From assembly GCF_023016115.1 (NCBI RefSeq), contig NZ_JALKBH010000007.1, forward strand, positions 142,888 to 206,887: a DNA stretch of 64,000 nucleotides, given 5' to 3'. Below are positions 56,795 to 64,000 of this stretch, one piece after another. The stretch is from Alcanivorax sp. S6407. Lineage in GTDB: Bacteria; Pseudomonadota; Gammaproteobacteria; Pseudomonadales; Alcanivoracaceae. Positions within the stretch are counted from its first letter, which is position 1, and the number at the start of each line of letters is the position of its first letter. The translations under genes and the position numbers were made by a program. Below the pieces are notes generated by a model that made no database searches, was not told the DNA's origin, and saw only the letters and a list, made by a program, of their open reading frames with translations.

Positions 56795-59515
56795 ATGCTC
56801 GGTACCATCGTCAAAAAAATTATCGGCACCAAGAATGATCGCGAGCTCAAGCGCATGGGCAAGCTGGTGGAAGCGATCAACGGATACGGGGAAGCGCTGG
56901 CCCAACTGAGTGATGCGGATCTGCAGTTCAAGACCCGGGAATTCCGTGAAGCCTACCAGCAGGGAAAGACGCTGGATGAGCTGCTGCCGGAGGCCTTTGC
57001 GGTAGTGCGGGAGGCGTCTACCCGGGTAATGGGCATGCGCCACTTTGACGTGCAGATGATGGGCGGCATCTCTCTTCACGAAGGGCGTATTTCCGAAATG
57101 CGTACCGGTGAAGGTAAAACCCTGACCGCAACCTTGCCGGTATACCTCAATGCCCTCTCCGGAGAGGGCGTGCATGTCGTCACTGTGAACGATTATCTGG
57201 CCGAGCGTGACGCTAACTGGATGCGCCCGCTTTACGAATTCCTTGGTCTGAGCGTGGGCATCATCCTGTCCCAGCAGCCTTCGGAGCAGAAGCGCGAGGC
57301 CTATGCTGCCGACATTACCTACGGCACAAACAACGAGTACGGCTTCGATTACCTGCGTGACAACATGGCTTTCCGTCTGGAAGACCGGGTACAGCGCGGG
57401 CTGAACTATGCGGTAGTGGATGAGGTGGATTCCATCCTCATCGATGAAGCGCGCACGCCGCTGATCATTTCCGGTCCGGCGGCAGATTCCTCCGAGCTGT
57501 ACATGGCCATCAACAAGCTGATGCCCAACCTGAAAAAGCAGGAAGAGGAAGGTGACGAAAGCGGTGACTTCTTCGTTGACGAGAAGCAGCGCCAGGTGGA
57601 ACTGACCGAAGACGGTCACCAGAAGATCGAAGGTCTGCTGGTCAGCAATGGCATTCTGGAACAGGGTGAAAGCCTGTACGCTGCCCATAATCTGACCCTG
57701 CTGCATCATGTGCACGCAGCCCTCAAGGCCCATGCCCTGTTTCATGTGGATCGCGACTACATTGTCCAGGGTGGCCAGATCGTCATCGTGGATGAGCACA
57801 CCGGCCGTACCATGCCTGGCCGTCGCTGGTCCGAGGGGATTCATCAGGCCATCGAAGCCAAGGAAGGGGTCAATATCCAGCAGGAAAACCAGACCCTGGC
57901 GTCCACCACTTTCCAGAACTATTTCCGTCTGTACAACAAGCTGGCCGGCATGACCGGTACTGCGGACACCGAGGCGGTGGAATTCCGCCAGATCTATGGC
58001 ATGGATGTGGTGGTGATTCCCACCAACCGTCCCATGGTGCGTGAAGACGCCAACGACTTGGTGTACCTGAGCCTGCAGGAAAAATTCGACGCCATCGTGG
58101 AAGAGATCAAGGCGGCAGTGGAGAAGGGGGCGCCGGTGTTGGTGGGTACTGCCACCATTGAAGCGTCCGAGTATCTGCACAAGCGCCTCAAGCAGGACAA
58201 GATCCATCACGAAGTCCTGAATGCCAAGTTCCACCAGCGAGAAGCGCAGATCATTGCCCAGGCCGGCCGTCCCGGCGCAGTGACCATCGCCACCAACATG
58301 GCGGGTCGCGGTACTGACATCATGCTCGGCGGTAACCCGGAAGAGCAGATCAAGCACATGGATGAGCCGTCTGAAAGCGAGGCTGCGAAAATTCGTGCCG
58401 AGTGGCAGGCGAACCATGACAAGGTCATGGAAGCTGGCGGTCTGCACATTATCGGTACCGAGCGTCACGAATCCCGTCGTATCGATAACCAGCTGCGAGG
58501 TCGTGCCGGCCGTCAGGGTGATCCGGGTTACACCCGCTTCTTCCTGTCCATGGAAGATGACCTGATGCGCATCTTCGCCTCTGATCGTATCCGCGGCATG
58601 ATGCGCTCCCTGGGGCTGGAAAACGGTGAAGCCATCGAGCACCGCTGGGTTACCCGCGCCATCGAAAACGCCCAGCGCAAGGTGGAAGGTCGTAACTTCG
58701 ACATCCGTAAAAACCTGCTCGAGTATGATGACGTGGCCAACGATCAGCGCCAGGTGATCTACAGTCAGCGTGATCAGATTCTGGAAACCGAAGACCTGAC
58801 CAATTCCGTGAAGGGCATCCGTTTCGATGTGATTCAGGAAGTGGTTCACAGCTACATGGCCCCGGGCTCCGTGGAAGACCAGTGGGATGTGCCGGGGCTG
58901 GAGAAAACCCTGGATGCAGAGTTTCAGTGCAAGGCGCCAGTGGGCCAGTGGCTCAATGAAGACAATCAGCTGCATATTGATGGCATTGTCGAAAAACTGG
59001 TCGAGCACATGGAAGAGGAATACGAGCGTAAGGAAGCCGAGATCGGCAAGGAAGACCTGCGCCGTATCGAGAAGCATCTGATGCTGCAGATCCTCGACCG
59101 TCACTGGAAAGAGCATCTGGCCAGCATGGATCACTTGCGTCAGGGGATTCATCTGCGTGGCTACGCCCAGAAGAACCCCAAGCAGGAGTACAAGAAGGAA
59201 GCCTTCGAGCTGTTCCAGAACCTGCTTAACCAGATTCAGCATGAACTGATCCGGGTACTGCACAGCTTCCAGGTCCGTCGCGACGACGAGCTGGAGCGCA
59301 TGGAGCAACAGCGCCAGGAAGAAGCCCGTCGTCAGGCCGAGAAAATGAAAATGCAGGCGGTGGCTGAACCCGGCACTGAGTCTGCTGCAGGCGAAGAAGG
59401 CGGTGCCCAGCAAGCAGGTACTGTGGTTCGCGAAGGCCGCAAGGTCGGCCGCAACGAGCCTTGCCCTTGCGGCTCTGGCAAGAAGTACAAGCAGTGCCAC
59501 GGTAAGATTGAATAG
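56795..59515 (+). CDS. secA: Preprotein translocase ATPase SecA
   Basis: 906 residues. Walker [14 protein letters not shown] near 102-114, [20 protein letters not shown] (DEAD region), GTDIMLGGN and [11 protein letters not shown]; the C-terminal zinc site is [14 protein letters not shown], preceded by a Gln/Glu-rich linker. Drives protein export through SecYEG. Confidence 0.99.
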   Translation: MLGTIVKKIIGTKNDRELKRMGKLVEAINGYGEALAQLSDADLQFKTREFREAYQQGKTLDELLPEAFAVVREASTRVMGMRHFDVQMMGGISLHEGRISEMRTGEGKTLTATLPVYLNALSGEGVHVVTVNDYLAERDANWMRPLYEFLGLSVGIILSQQPSEQKREAYAADITYGTNNEYGFDYLRDNMAFRLEDRVQRGLNYAVVDEVDSILIDEARTPLIISGPAADSSELYMAINKLMPNLKKQEEEGDESGDFFVDEKQRQVELTEDGHQKIEGLLVSNGILEQGESLYAAHNLTLLHHVHAALKAHALFHVDRDYIVQGGQIVIVDEHTGRTMPGRRWSEGIHQAIEAKEGVNIQQENQTLASTTFQNYFRLYNKLAGMTGTADTEAVEFRQIYGMDVVVIPTNRPMVREDANDLVYLSLQEKFDAIVEEIKAAVEKGAPVLVGTATIEASEYLHKRLKQDKIHHEVLNAKFHQREAQIIAQAGRPGAVTIATNMAGRGTDIMLGGNPEEQIKHMDEPSESEAAKIRAEWQANHDKVMEAGGLHIIGTERHESRRIDNQLRGRAGRQGDPGYTRFFLSMEDDLMRIFASDRIRGMMRSLGLENGEAIEHRWVTRAIENAQRKVEGRNFDIRKNLLEYDDVANDQRQVIYSQRDQILETEDLTNSVKGIRFDVIQEVVHSYMAPGSVEDQWDVPGLEKTLDAEFQCKAPVGQWLNEDNQLHIDGIVEKLVEHMEEEYERKEAEIGKEDLRRIEKHLMLQILDRHWKEHLASMDHLRQGIHLRGYAQKNPKQEYKKEAFELFQNLLNQIQHELIRVLHSFQVRRDDELERMEQQRQEEARRQAEKMKMQAVAEPGTESAAGEEGGAQQAGTVVREGRKVGRNEPCPCGSGKKYKQCHGKIE

Positions 59516-59524
59516 GAATAGCCT

Positions 59525-59626
59525 CAAGCTCCAAGCTTCAAGCTGCAAGGAAAACCAGAGCACCGGCAAAGCCGGTGCTTTCTTTGTTTGGGCTTGTAGC
59601 TTGCGGCTTGAAGCTTGTAGCTGATT
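59525..59626. repeat. Heptamer inverted arms H14 (CAAGCTT type) around the secA terminator
   Basis: Left arm (59525-59545): CAAGCTC, CAAGCTT, CAAGCTG, then CAAGGAA. Right arm (59592-59626): GCTTGTA, GCTTGCG, GCTTGAA, GCTTGTA, GCTGATT. Complementary arms enclose the terminator and lie 9 bp after secA and 17 bp before argJ. Confidence 0.92.
59560..59585 (+). terminator. Terminator of secA
   Basis: Stem GCACCGGC / GCCGGTGC, AAA loop, then TTTCTTTG. Nested in H14. Confidence 0.88.
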
Positions 59627-59642
59627 TTTCAAGGAAATGGTT

Positions 59643-60845
59643 ATGACACAAACAGAGTGGTTGCCCGTCCCCGGGATTCGGCTTGCAGCGGTGGAGGCCG
59701 GAATCAAAAAGGCCAATCGCAAGGATCTGGTGATTCTTGGATTGGCGGATGAGGCCCGTGTCAGTGGCGTGTTTACGCTCAACCGTTTCTGCGCGGCGCC
59801 GGTGCAGGTGGCCAAGGCGCGTCTGGCGAAAACCACGCCGAAATACCTGATGATTAACACCGGCTATGCCAATGCCGGTACTGGCAAGAAGGGCATGGAA
59901 AACTGCCTGGCCAGCTGCAAATTACTGGCCGAGGCGACCGGTTGCCGGGAAGAGGAAATCCTGCCGTATTCCACCGGGGTGATTGGTGAGCAGTTTCCGC
60001 TGGATGCCTTTGCCAAAGGTATCCCTGTCGCCCTGGCGGAACTGGACGAGCATCACTGGGGGCGGGCATCGGAAGGTATCATGACCACCGATACCTACCC
60101 GAAAGTGGCCAGTCGCCGGGTGGAAATCGATGGGGTGCCGGTAACGGTCACCGGCATGTCCAAGGGTTCCGGGATGATCAAGCCGAACATGGCTACCATG
60201 CTCGGCTATATCGCCACTGATGCGCCCATTGCCAAGCCGCTGCTGGATCAGTGGGTAAAGGCGCTGGCCGACAAGTCCTTCAATCGGGTGACCGTGGACG
60301 GCGATACCTCCACCAATGATGCCTGCATGCTGATCAGCACTGCCCAGGCCAAACTGGACGAGATCACTGCGCTGGATGATCGCAGCCAGGTGTTGTTCGA
60401 TGCGCTGGAATCCGTATTCGTGGAACTGGCCCAGGCACTGGTGCGTGACGGTGAAGGCGCCACCAAGTTTGTGGAAATTACGATCACTGGCGCGGCCTCT
60501 GATAGCGATGCCCGTGTTGTTGCGGAAACCATTGCCCATTCCCCGCTGGTGAAAACTGCCCTGTTTGCCTCGGACCCCAACTGGGGCCGGATTCTCGGTG
60601 CCATGGGGCGTGCCCCCATTGCCGAACTGGATGTTGATAAGGTCAACGTCTGGTTGGGCGATGTGCTGCTTGTAGAGCAGGGTGGTGTGGCTGAGAGTTA
60701 CCAGGAGGCCGACGGCGCTGCCGTTATGGCCAAACCGGAAATTGTCATCCGCGCGGACCTGGCAGCCGGGCAGGGAGAATGTACGGTTTGGACCTGCGAC
60801 TTCAGCTACGACTACGTGAAGATCAACGCGGAATATAGAACTTAG
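59643..60845 (+). CDS. argJ: Bifunctional glutamate N-acetyltransferase/amino-acid acetyltransferase ArgJ
   Basis: 400 residues from the ATG at 59643 (AAGGAA six bases upstream; the ATG at 59637 overlaps that site). The autocleavage site is KPNMATMLGYIATD, with nucleophile Thr185 at the alpha/beta junction. It recycles the acetyl group in arginine synthesis. The secA-argJ-mutT order is typical of pseudomonads and relatives. Confidence 0.97.
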   Translation: MTQTEWLPVPGIRLAAVEAGIKKANRKDLVILGLADEARVSGVFTLNRFCAAPVQVAKARLAKTTPKYLMINTGYANAGTGKKGMENCLASCKLLAEATGCREEEILPYSTGVIGEQFPLDAFAKGIPVALAELDEHHWGRASEGIMTTDTYPKVASRRVEIDGVPVTVTGMSKGSGMIKPNMATMLGYIATDAPIAKPLLDQWVKALADKSFNRVTVDGDTSTNDACMLISTAQAKLDEITALDDRSQVLFDALESVFVELAQALVRDGEGATKFVEITITGAASDSDARVVAETIAHSPLVKTALFASDPNWGRILGAMGRAPIAELDVDKVNVWLGDVLLVEQGGVAESYQEADGAAVMAKPEIVIRADLAAGQGECTVWTCDFSYDYVKINAEYRT

Positions 60846-60847
60846 AC

Positions 60848-60875
60848 GCAACAGGCATCACGCTTCACGCAACAC
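60848..60875 (+). repeat. Heptamer array H15 (GCAACAC type) after argJ
   Basis: Four units GCAACAG, GCATCAC, GCTTCAC, GCAACAC directly after the argJ stop (TAG, 60843-60845). No inverted partner seen. Confidence 0.8.
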
Positions 60876-60924
60876 GCGGAGGGAAAATCTGCTGTGGGAG
60901 CTCTCTGTGCCCTTCAGGGTATGC

Positions 60925-61022
60925 CTGCAAGCGATTCGGCGAGTTGAGAGTAACGAGTTTCGAAAGGCAAAACCTCGCTTGCTTTTCCGGTTTTCGCAAC
61001 TCGAAACTCGTACCTCGTGACT
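60925..61022. repeat. Composite palindromic element, copy 3
   Basis: GCCTGCAAGCGATTCGGCGA at the left, then GAGTTGA, GAGTAAC, GAGTTTC, GAAAGGC units (60941-60968) and an inverted arm CGCAACT, CGAAACT, CGTACCT, CGTGACT (60995-61022). It has the same core GAGTTTCGAAAGGCAAAAC as copies 1 and 2, but the outer right arm is missing. Confidence 0.8.
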
Positions 61023-61083
61023 ATGGCTGGTTTATACCTCCGGCCTCTCCTTTACACAGGTATCAGACAAGAACAAGGCACTC

Positions 61084-62025
61084 ATGACTACCGAACCTAC
61101 CCCCGCCATCACTGTCGTTGCCGCCATCATCCGTGGTGAAGACGGTCGCATCTGCCTGAGCAAGCGTCCTGACAATAAGCATCAGGGTGGGCGCTGGGAA
61201 TTTCCCGGTGGCAAGGTGGAAGGGGGGGAGCAGTTGTCTGATGCCCTTGCCCGCGAGCTCCACGAGGAGCTGGGGATGGTGGATTCGCTGTCTTCTCCGT
61301 TCATAACCATCGCCCATCAGTATCCCGACCTGCATGTGACGCTGCACTTTCGTGACGTTACCGCGTGGCAAGGCTCGCCTGTGGGCCGAGAAGGGCAACA
61401 GGTGGAATGGTTTACCCTGGAGCAGTTACCCGGCCTGACCTTTCCGGCGGCCAACCAGCCGGTGGTCACGGCCATTACCTTGCCTCCCTTGCTGGCCATC
61501 GCACCGGATGCCTTTTCGCTGGAGCAATTACTGGACGGCATCGCACTGCTGGATCCGTCCAGAACGGGCCTCTACCTGCGCAGCTGGAGCCATTACCCGG
61601 CCAGAGACATGGTGCTTGAGGCTTGTGCCGCCCGGGGCCTGAAAGTCTGGTTGCGGGCGGACTCGCCGCAAGGCTTGGCGGGAGGAATCCCTGCAGGCGT
61701 GTTTGGATTGCATCTGCCCGGGAGGGTCCTGGCGGACTGTGATAGCAGGCCTGATTTCGGTGGTGTGGTGAGCGCGGCCTGCCATGATCAACAGGCGCTG
61801 GACAAGGCGGTATCGCTGGGCCTGGATAGTGTCCTGTTATCCCCGGTCAATCCGACCGCCACCCATCCTGACCAGCCCGCACTGGGCTGGGAGAAAGCAG
61901 GGCAATGGGCCACGGGCCTGCCGTTGGCCTGTTACATGCTGGGCGGCGTTGGGCCGGAAGACATCAGTCGCGCACGGGAGCATGGGGCGGTGGGGGTGGC
62001 CGGGATTCGCGCGTTCTGGAGTTAA
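61084..62025 (+). CDS. Nudix hydrolase (MutT) fused to a ThiE-like domain
   Basis: 313 residues. The N-terminal MutT domain has a full Nudix box, GKVEGGEQLSDALARELHEELG (Gx5Ex7REUxEExGU, about 40-62). The C-terminal half (about 145-313) is a thiamine-phosphate-synthase-like barrel with VLLSPVNPTATHPDQPALGW and MLGGVGPEDISRAREHGAVGVAGIRAFW. The MutT part should clear 8-oxo-dGTP. The ThiE part lacks the early NDD-type motif, so catalysis is doubtful. The stop TAA is inside heptamer AGTTAAC. Confidence 0.92.
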   Translation: MTTEPTPAITVVAAIIRGEDGRICLSKRPDNKHQGGRWEFPGGKVEGGEQLSDALARELHEELGMVDSLSSPFITIAHQYPDLHVTLHFRDVTAWQGSPVGREGQQVEWFTLEQLPGLTFPAANQPVVTAITLPPLLAIAPDAFSLEQLLDGIALLDPSRTGLYLRSWSHYPARDMVLEACAARGLKVWLRADSPQGLAGGIPAGVFGLHLPGRVLADCDSRPDFGGVVSAACHDQQALDKAVSLGLDSVLLSPVNPTATHPDQPALGWEKAGQWATGLPLACYMLGGVGPEDISRAREHGAVGVAGIRAFWS

Positions 62026-62054
62026 CAGTTAACAGTTAACAGTGAACAGTTAAC
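62020..62054 (+). repeat. Heptamer array H17-left (AGTTAAC type)
   Basis: Five units: three AGTTAAC, one AGTGAAC, one AGTTAAC, starting in the last codons of the Nudix gene. The inverted partner is the TTCACTG array at 62187-62312. Confidence 0.95.
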
Positions 62055-62086
62055 AGCGGCGCGATAGCGCGTTGTGTGTGCTTCCA

Positions 62087-62127
62087 GCAAAAAGGCCGCG
62101 TCCGGGTTATGGGCGCGGCCTTTTTGC
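62087..62127. terminator. Bidirectional terminator between the Nudix gene and yacG
   Basis: Stem GCAAAAAGGCCGCG..CC / GGGCGCGGCCTTTTTGC with a 7-10 nt loop. Nested between the two H17 arms. Confidence 0.92.
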
Positions 62128-62186
62128 GTTTAAAAGATAAGGAAAAGCAAAACAAATACTTGACAGAGTATGCTGTTCGGGCAGCC

Positions 62187-62312
62187 TTCACTGTTCACTG
62201 TTCACTGTTCACTGTTCACTGTTCACTGTTCACTGTTCACTGTTCACTGTTCACTGTTCACTGTTCACTGTTCACTGTTCACTGTTCACTGTTCACTGTT
62301 CACTGTTCACTG
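62187..62312. repeat. Heptamer tandem array H17-right: 18 x TTCACTG
   Basis: Eighteen perfect 7-bp units. The last unit contains the TGA stop of yacG (minus strand). TTCACTG is the complement of CAGTGAA, the one variant unit (AGTGAAC) of the left arm, so the right arm looks like an expansion of that variant. Confidence 0.98.
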
Positions 62313-62495
62313 TTCATCGAAGTCGGATCCCGGCATTTCCGGATCTCCCGGAATCGCGTGGCGTTCCGCCGCCCAGTCTCCCAGATCGATCAGTTTGCAG
62401 CGTTCGCAGCAGAACGGCCGCCAGGGGTTGTTGTCCCAGCGGGTGAGTTTCTTGCACTGAGGGCAGGGGTAGGTCTGGGTGGTCTTGTCGGACAT
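62307..62495 (-). CDS. yacG: DNA gyrase inhibitor YacG
   Basis: 62 residues with four zinc-ligand cysteines, YPCPQCKK (CxxC) and [18 protein letters not shown] (Cx3C, family C-x3-C motif). YacG binds GyrB and inhibits gyrase. The C-terminus PGSDFDEQ ends at a TGA that belongs to the 18-unit heptamer array. The 5' side is also abutted by a heptamer array from 62503, and no clear SD is visible. Confidence 0.93.
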   Translation of the reverse strand: MSDKTTQTYPCPQCKKLTRWDNNPWRPFCCERCKLIDLGDWAAERHAIPGDPEMPGSDFDEQ

Positions 62496-62502
62496 AAGAA
62501 TC

Positions 62503-62537
62503 AGTTGACAGTTGATAGTGGTCAGTTGACAGCGAAA
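62503..62537. repeat. Heptamer array H18 (AGTTGAC type) upstream of yacG
   Basis: Units AGTTGAC, AGTTGAT, AGTGGTC, AGTTGAC, AGCGAAA. The array at 63326-63360 has the same order of variants with a single base difference (AGTGGAC). Confidence 0.9.
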
Positions 62538-62558
62538 GGCAGGATTCTAACGCTTTAA

Positions 62559-62579
62559 GCGTCAGACGTCAGACGTCAG
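62559..62579. repeat. Heptamer array H19 (ACGTCAG type)
   Basis: GCGTCAG then two ACGTCAG units, directly beside the palindromic element after coaE. Confidence 0.75.
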
Positions 62580-62582
62580 CAT

Positions 62583-62660
62583 CGTAGGGCGGAAATCGGC
62601 GTGAGCCGATCTCCGCCGTTGCGTGGCGGCGGAGATGCTCTGAGGCATTTCCGCCCTACG
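62583..62660. repeat. 78-bp palindromic element at the coaE 3' end
   Basis: Terminal arms CGTAGGGCGGAAAT.. and ..ATTTCCGCCCTACG are perfect inverted repeats, with inner complementary CCGATCTCCGCC / GGCGGAGAT segments. The coaE stop codon (TAG, 62656-62658) is part of the right end, so the element's insertion or arm supplied it. It resembles widely spread GTAGGGCGG palindromes of proteobacteria. Confidence 0.85.
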
Positions 62661-63258
62661 AATGATTACTCGCCAGTTCCAGATAGAGCTTGTGCAACAC
62701 ATCCAGCTCGCCGTGCAGCTTTTCCAGCGAGCCATGATTCTCGACCACGTCATCTGCCTGATCCAGTCGCTTGGTGCGCTCCAGCTGGGCTTTCATGATG
62801 GCAGCGACCTGCTCTTCGGGCACATGATCTCGCGCCATGGTGCGCTTCACCTGCAGCTCGGCAGGGGCATCAATCACCAGGGTGCGATGCACCAGATCTT
62901 TCTGGCTGGTCTCGAACAGCAGAGGTGAGACCAGCACGGTATAGGGGGATTTGCTGGCGGCAATCTGGTTTCGGAGCTCCTGGCCAATGGCCGGGTGGGT
63001 AATGCCTTCCAGCGCCTTGAGAGCATCAGGATCCGCAAACACGATCTCACGCAATGCCCGGCGGTCCAGTGCCCCGTCTTCCGCAATCACATGATCACCA
63101 AAACGCTCGGCGATTGCCTTCAGCGCCGGCTTGCCGGGTTCCACTACCACCCGGGACGCCAGATCCGCATCCACAATAGTGACGCCCAGCGTTGTCAGGT
63201 AATCCGTAGCCGCGGTCTTGCCGCTACCAATGCCGCCAGTAAGACCAATTACAAACAC
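62656..63258 (-). CDS. coaE: Dephospho-CoA kinase CoaE
   Basis: 200 residues, P-loop GLTGGIGSGKTAATDYL (residues 5-21), DADLASRVVVEPG and HPAIGQELR. Final step of CoA synthesis. Lies between pilD and yacG, the standard pil-coaE-yacG cluster. Confidence 0.97.
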   Translation of the reverse strand: MFVIGLTGGIGSGKTAATDYLTTLGVTIVDADLASRVVVEPGKPALKAIAERFGDHVIAEDGALDRRALREIVFADPDALKALEGITHPAIGQELRNQIAASKSPYTVLVSPLLFETSQKDLVHRTLVIDAPAELQVKRTMARDHVPEEQVAAIMKAQLERTKRLDQADDVVENHGSLEKLHGELDVLHKLYLELASNHS

Positions 63259-63325
63259 GGCTGGAGTCTCCAGGTTGGGTGAGTGCCAAAATCAAGCATG
63301 AGGCCTGATCTGTACCTTGGTGTGG

Positions 63326-63411
63326 AGTTGACAGTTGATAGTGGACAGTTGACAGCGAAACCCTCAAAACGGGATTGGGGGTGGTTTTAGCTATCAACTA
63401 TCAACTGTCAA
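63326..63411. repeat. Heptamer inverted arms H20 (AGTTGAC type) between pilD and coaE
   Basis: Left arm (63326-63360): AGTTGAC, AGTTGAT, AGTGGAC, AGTTGAC, AGCGAAA. Right arm (63391-63411): two CTATCAA and one CTGTCAA. The pilD TGA stop (63408-63410) lies in the last right-arm unit. The loop is about 30 nt. Confidence 0.92.
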
Positions 63412-64000
63412 CCGATCTTGTACATTGCCAGGTACGAAGTGACGATGGTATCGCCCCACAGCAGGGCAATCCAGCCGGCGGTGGCCAGGTAGGGGCCGAA
63501 CGGGATCTGTGCGCGCCTCTCGCCGCCAAACAGCATGCCGCCCACCGCAAACACCAAGCCGACCACAGAGGATAGCAGGATGATCAGTGGCAGGTACTGC
63601 CAGCCCACAAAGGCACCCAGCGCAGCCAGCAGTTTGAAATCACCAAAGCCCATGCCTTCCTTGCCGGTCATCAGCTTGAACAGCCAGTAGACACTCCACA
63701 GGGACAGATAACCCGCCATAGCGCCGATGACCGCGTCCTGAAGCGATACCGGAGACACCCCCAGCAGGGCCGCCAGAATACCGGCCCAAAGCAGCAGCAG
63801 CGTCATGGAATCGGGCAGCAGTGTGGTATCTGCGTCGATCATGGCCGCAGCCAGCAGTAGCCAGGTGGCAAAAAGGGTAAACACCAGCCAGCCGCCATAA
63901 CCAAAGTGCCAGGCGCAGAAACCGGCCAGCACGCCGCTGGTGATTTCGATCAGAGGGTAGCGCTTGCTGATGGGGGTCTTGCAGTCCTTGCACTTGCCGC
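63408..64000 (-). CDS. pilD: Type IV prepilin leader peptidase/N-methyltransferase PilD, N-terminus cut by window edge
   Basis: About 197 residues remain, open to the right edge. The visible start [22 protein letters not shown] is the second half of the cytoplasmic zinc (CxxC) motif. Both aspartic protease motifs are present, in [14 protein letters not shown] and [19 protein letters not shown] (GFGDF). Several membrane helices follow. It cleaves and methylates type IV pilins and type II secretion pseudopilins. Confidence 0.95.
   Translation of the reverse strand, partial: GKCKDCKTPISKRYPLIEITSGVLAGFCAWHFGYGGWLVFTLFATWLLLAAAMIDADTTLLPDSMTLLLLWAGILAALLGVSPVSLQDAVIGAMAGYLSLWSVYWLFKLMTGKEGMGFGDFKLLAALGAFVGWQYLPLIILLSSVVGLVFAVGGMLFGGERRAQIPFGPYLATAGWIALLWGDTIVTSYLAMYKIG

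Noticed and set aside
56774-59860. A 1028-codon open frame on the minus strand
   Set aside because: It is exactly antisense to secA and reads as low-complexity Leu/His/Phe sequence without a domain; it results from codon bias of a highly expressed gene.
62076-62558. Plus-strand open frame reading repeated TVHCSLF
   Set aside because: Translation of the TTCACTG array, antisense to yacG.

Overview
This is a chromosomal window from a gammaproteobacterium. Gene order matches the Pseudomonas/Oceanospirillales pattern (kdsD-kdsC-lptCAB-rpoN-hpf-ptsN; ibaG-murA-hisGDC-degS; rplM-rpsI-petABC-sspAB; dcw cluster-lpxC; dciA/M23-secA-argJ-mutT-yacG-coaE-pilD). The protein sequences, a FadL porin and an LCAD-type acyl-CoA dehydrogenase make a marine lipid or hydrocarbon degrader such as Alcanivorax a reasonable guess, but genus level is inference. 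Almost all genes are conserved housekeeping genes. There is no prophage, transposase, CRISPR array or classical defence island.

Layout. 1-5.5 kb (minus strand): ptsN (cut by the edge), hpf, rpoN, lptB, lptA, lptC, kdsC, kdsD, i.e. LPS transport and Kdo synthesis plus nitrogen-type regulation. 5.6-11.3 kb: mlaC, ibaG, murA, hisG, hisD, hisC; mlaFED and mlaB, which normally flank mlaC, are absent. 11.6-18.7 kb: DegS/AlgW protease, Nif3-like protein, lipid kinase, ZapG, an alpha/beta hydrolase, ZapE and an acyl-CoA dehydrogenase. 19-26 kb is the most accessory part: FadL, a small beta-barrel protein, a TetR-controlled operon (FAD oxidoreductase plus SGNH esterase), a 660-bp repeat-filled gap and an aldo/keto reductase. 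26-31 kb: rplM-rpsI, cytochrome bc1, sspAB. 31-36.9 kb: dolP, diaA, yraN, lpoA, rsmI, the RNase P RNA and an MBL-fold protein. 37-54.8 kb: a complete division and cell-wall cluster from mraZ to lpxC, with a MraZ operator. 54.9-64 kb: dciA, M23 peptidase, secA, argJ, Nudix-ThiE fusion, yacG, coaE and pilD (cut by the edge).

The most unusual feature lies between the genes. About twenty intergenic sites carry short arrays of repeats with a period of exactly 7 bp. Each site uses its own heptamer (AGTTAAC, GCAACAC, GCGTCAG, AGTTTAA, CAAGCTT, AGTTGAC, AATTAAT, GAGTTTC and others). They usually come as two inverted arms bracketing a rho-independent terminator or a small hairpin, so the transcript would fold into a long composite stem. 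Arms begin at, or contain, the stop codon of the neighbouring gene in several independent cases (lptB, zapG, rsmI, the Nudix gene, yacG, pilD). Some arrays are perfectly expanded (19 x GCGTCAG, 18 x TTCACTG, 4 x GCAACAC followed by 5 x GCAACAT). I know of no described system that explains this; the nearest known analogue is the heptanucleotide STRR family of cyanobacteria. Other dispersed palindromic elements occur in the same gaps.

Regulation visible in the sequence includes a MraZ box before mraZ, a palindromic site before the tetR operon, sigma-70-type promoters before rplM, petA, mraZ, lpxC and secA, a structured secA leader with a 49-codon ORF, and many terminators.
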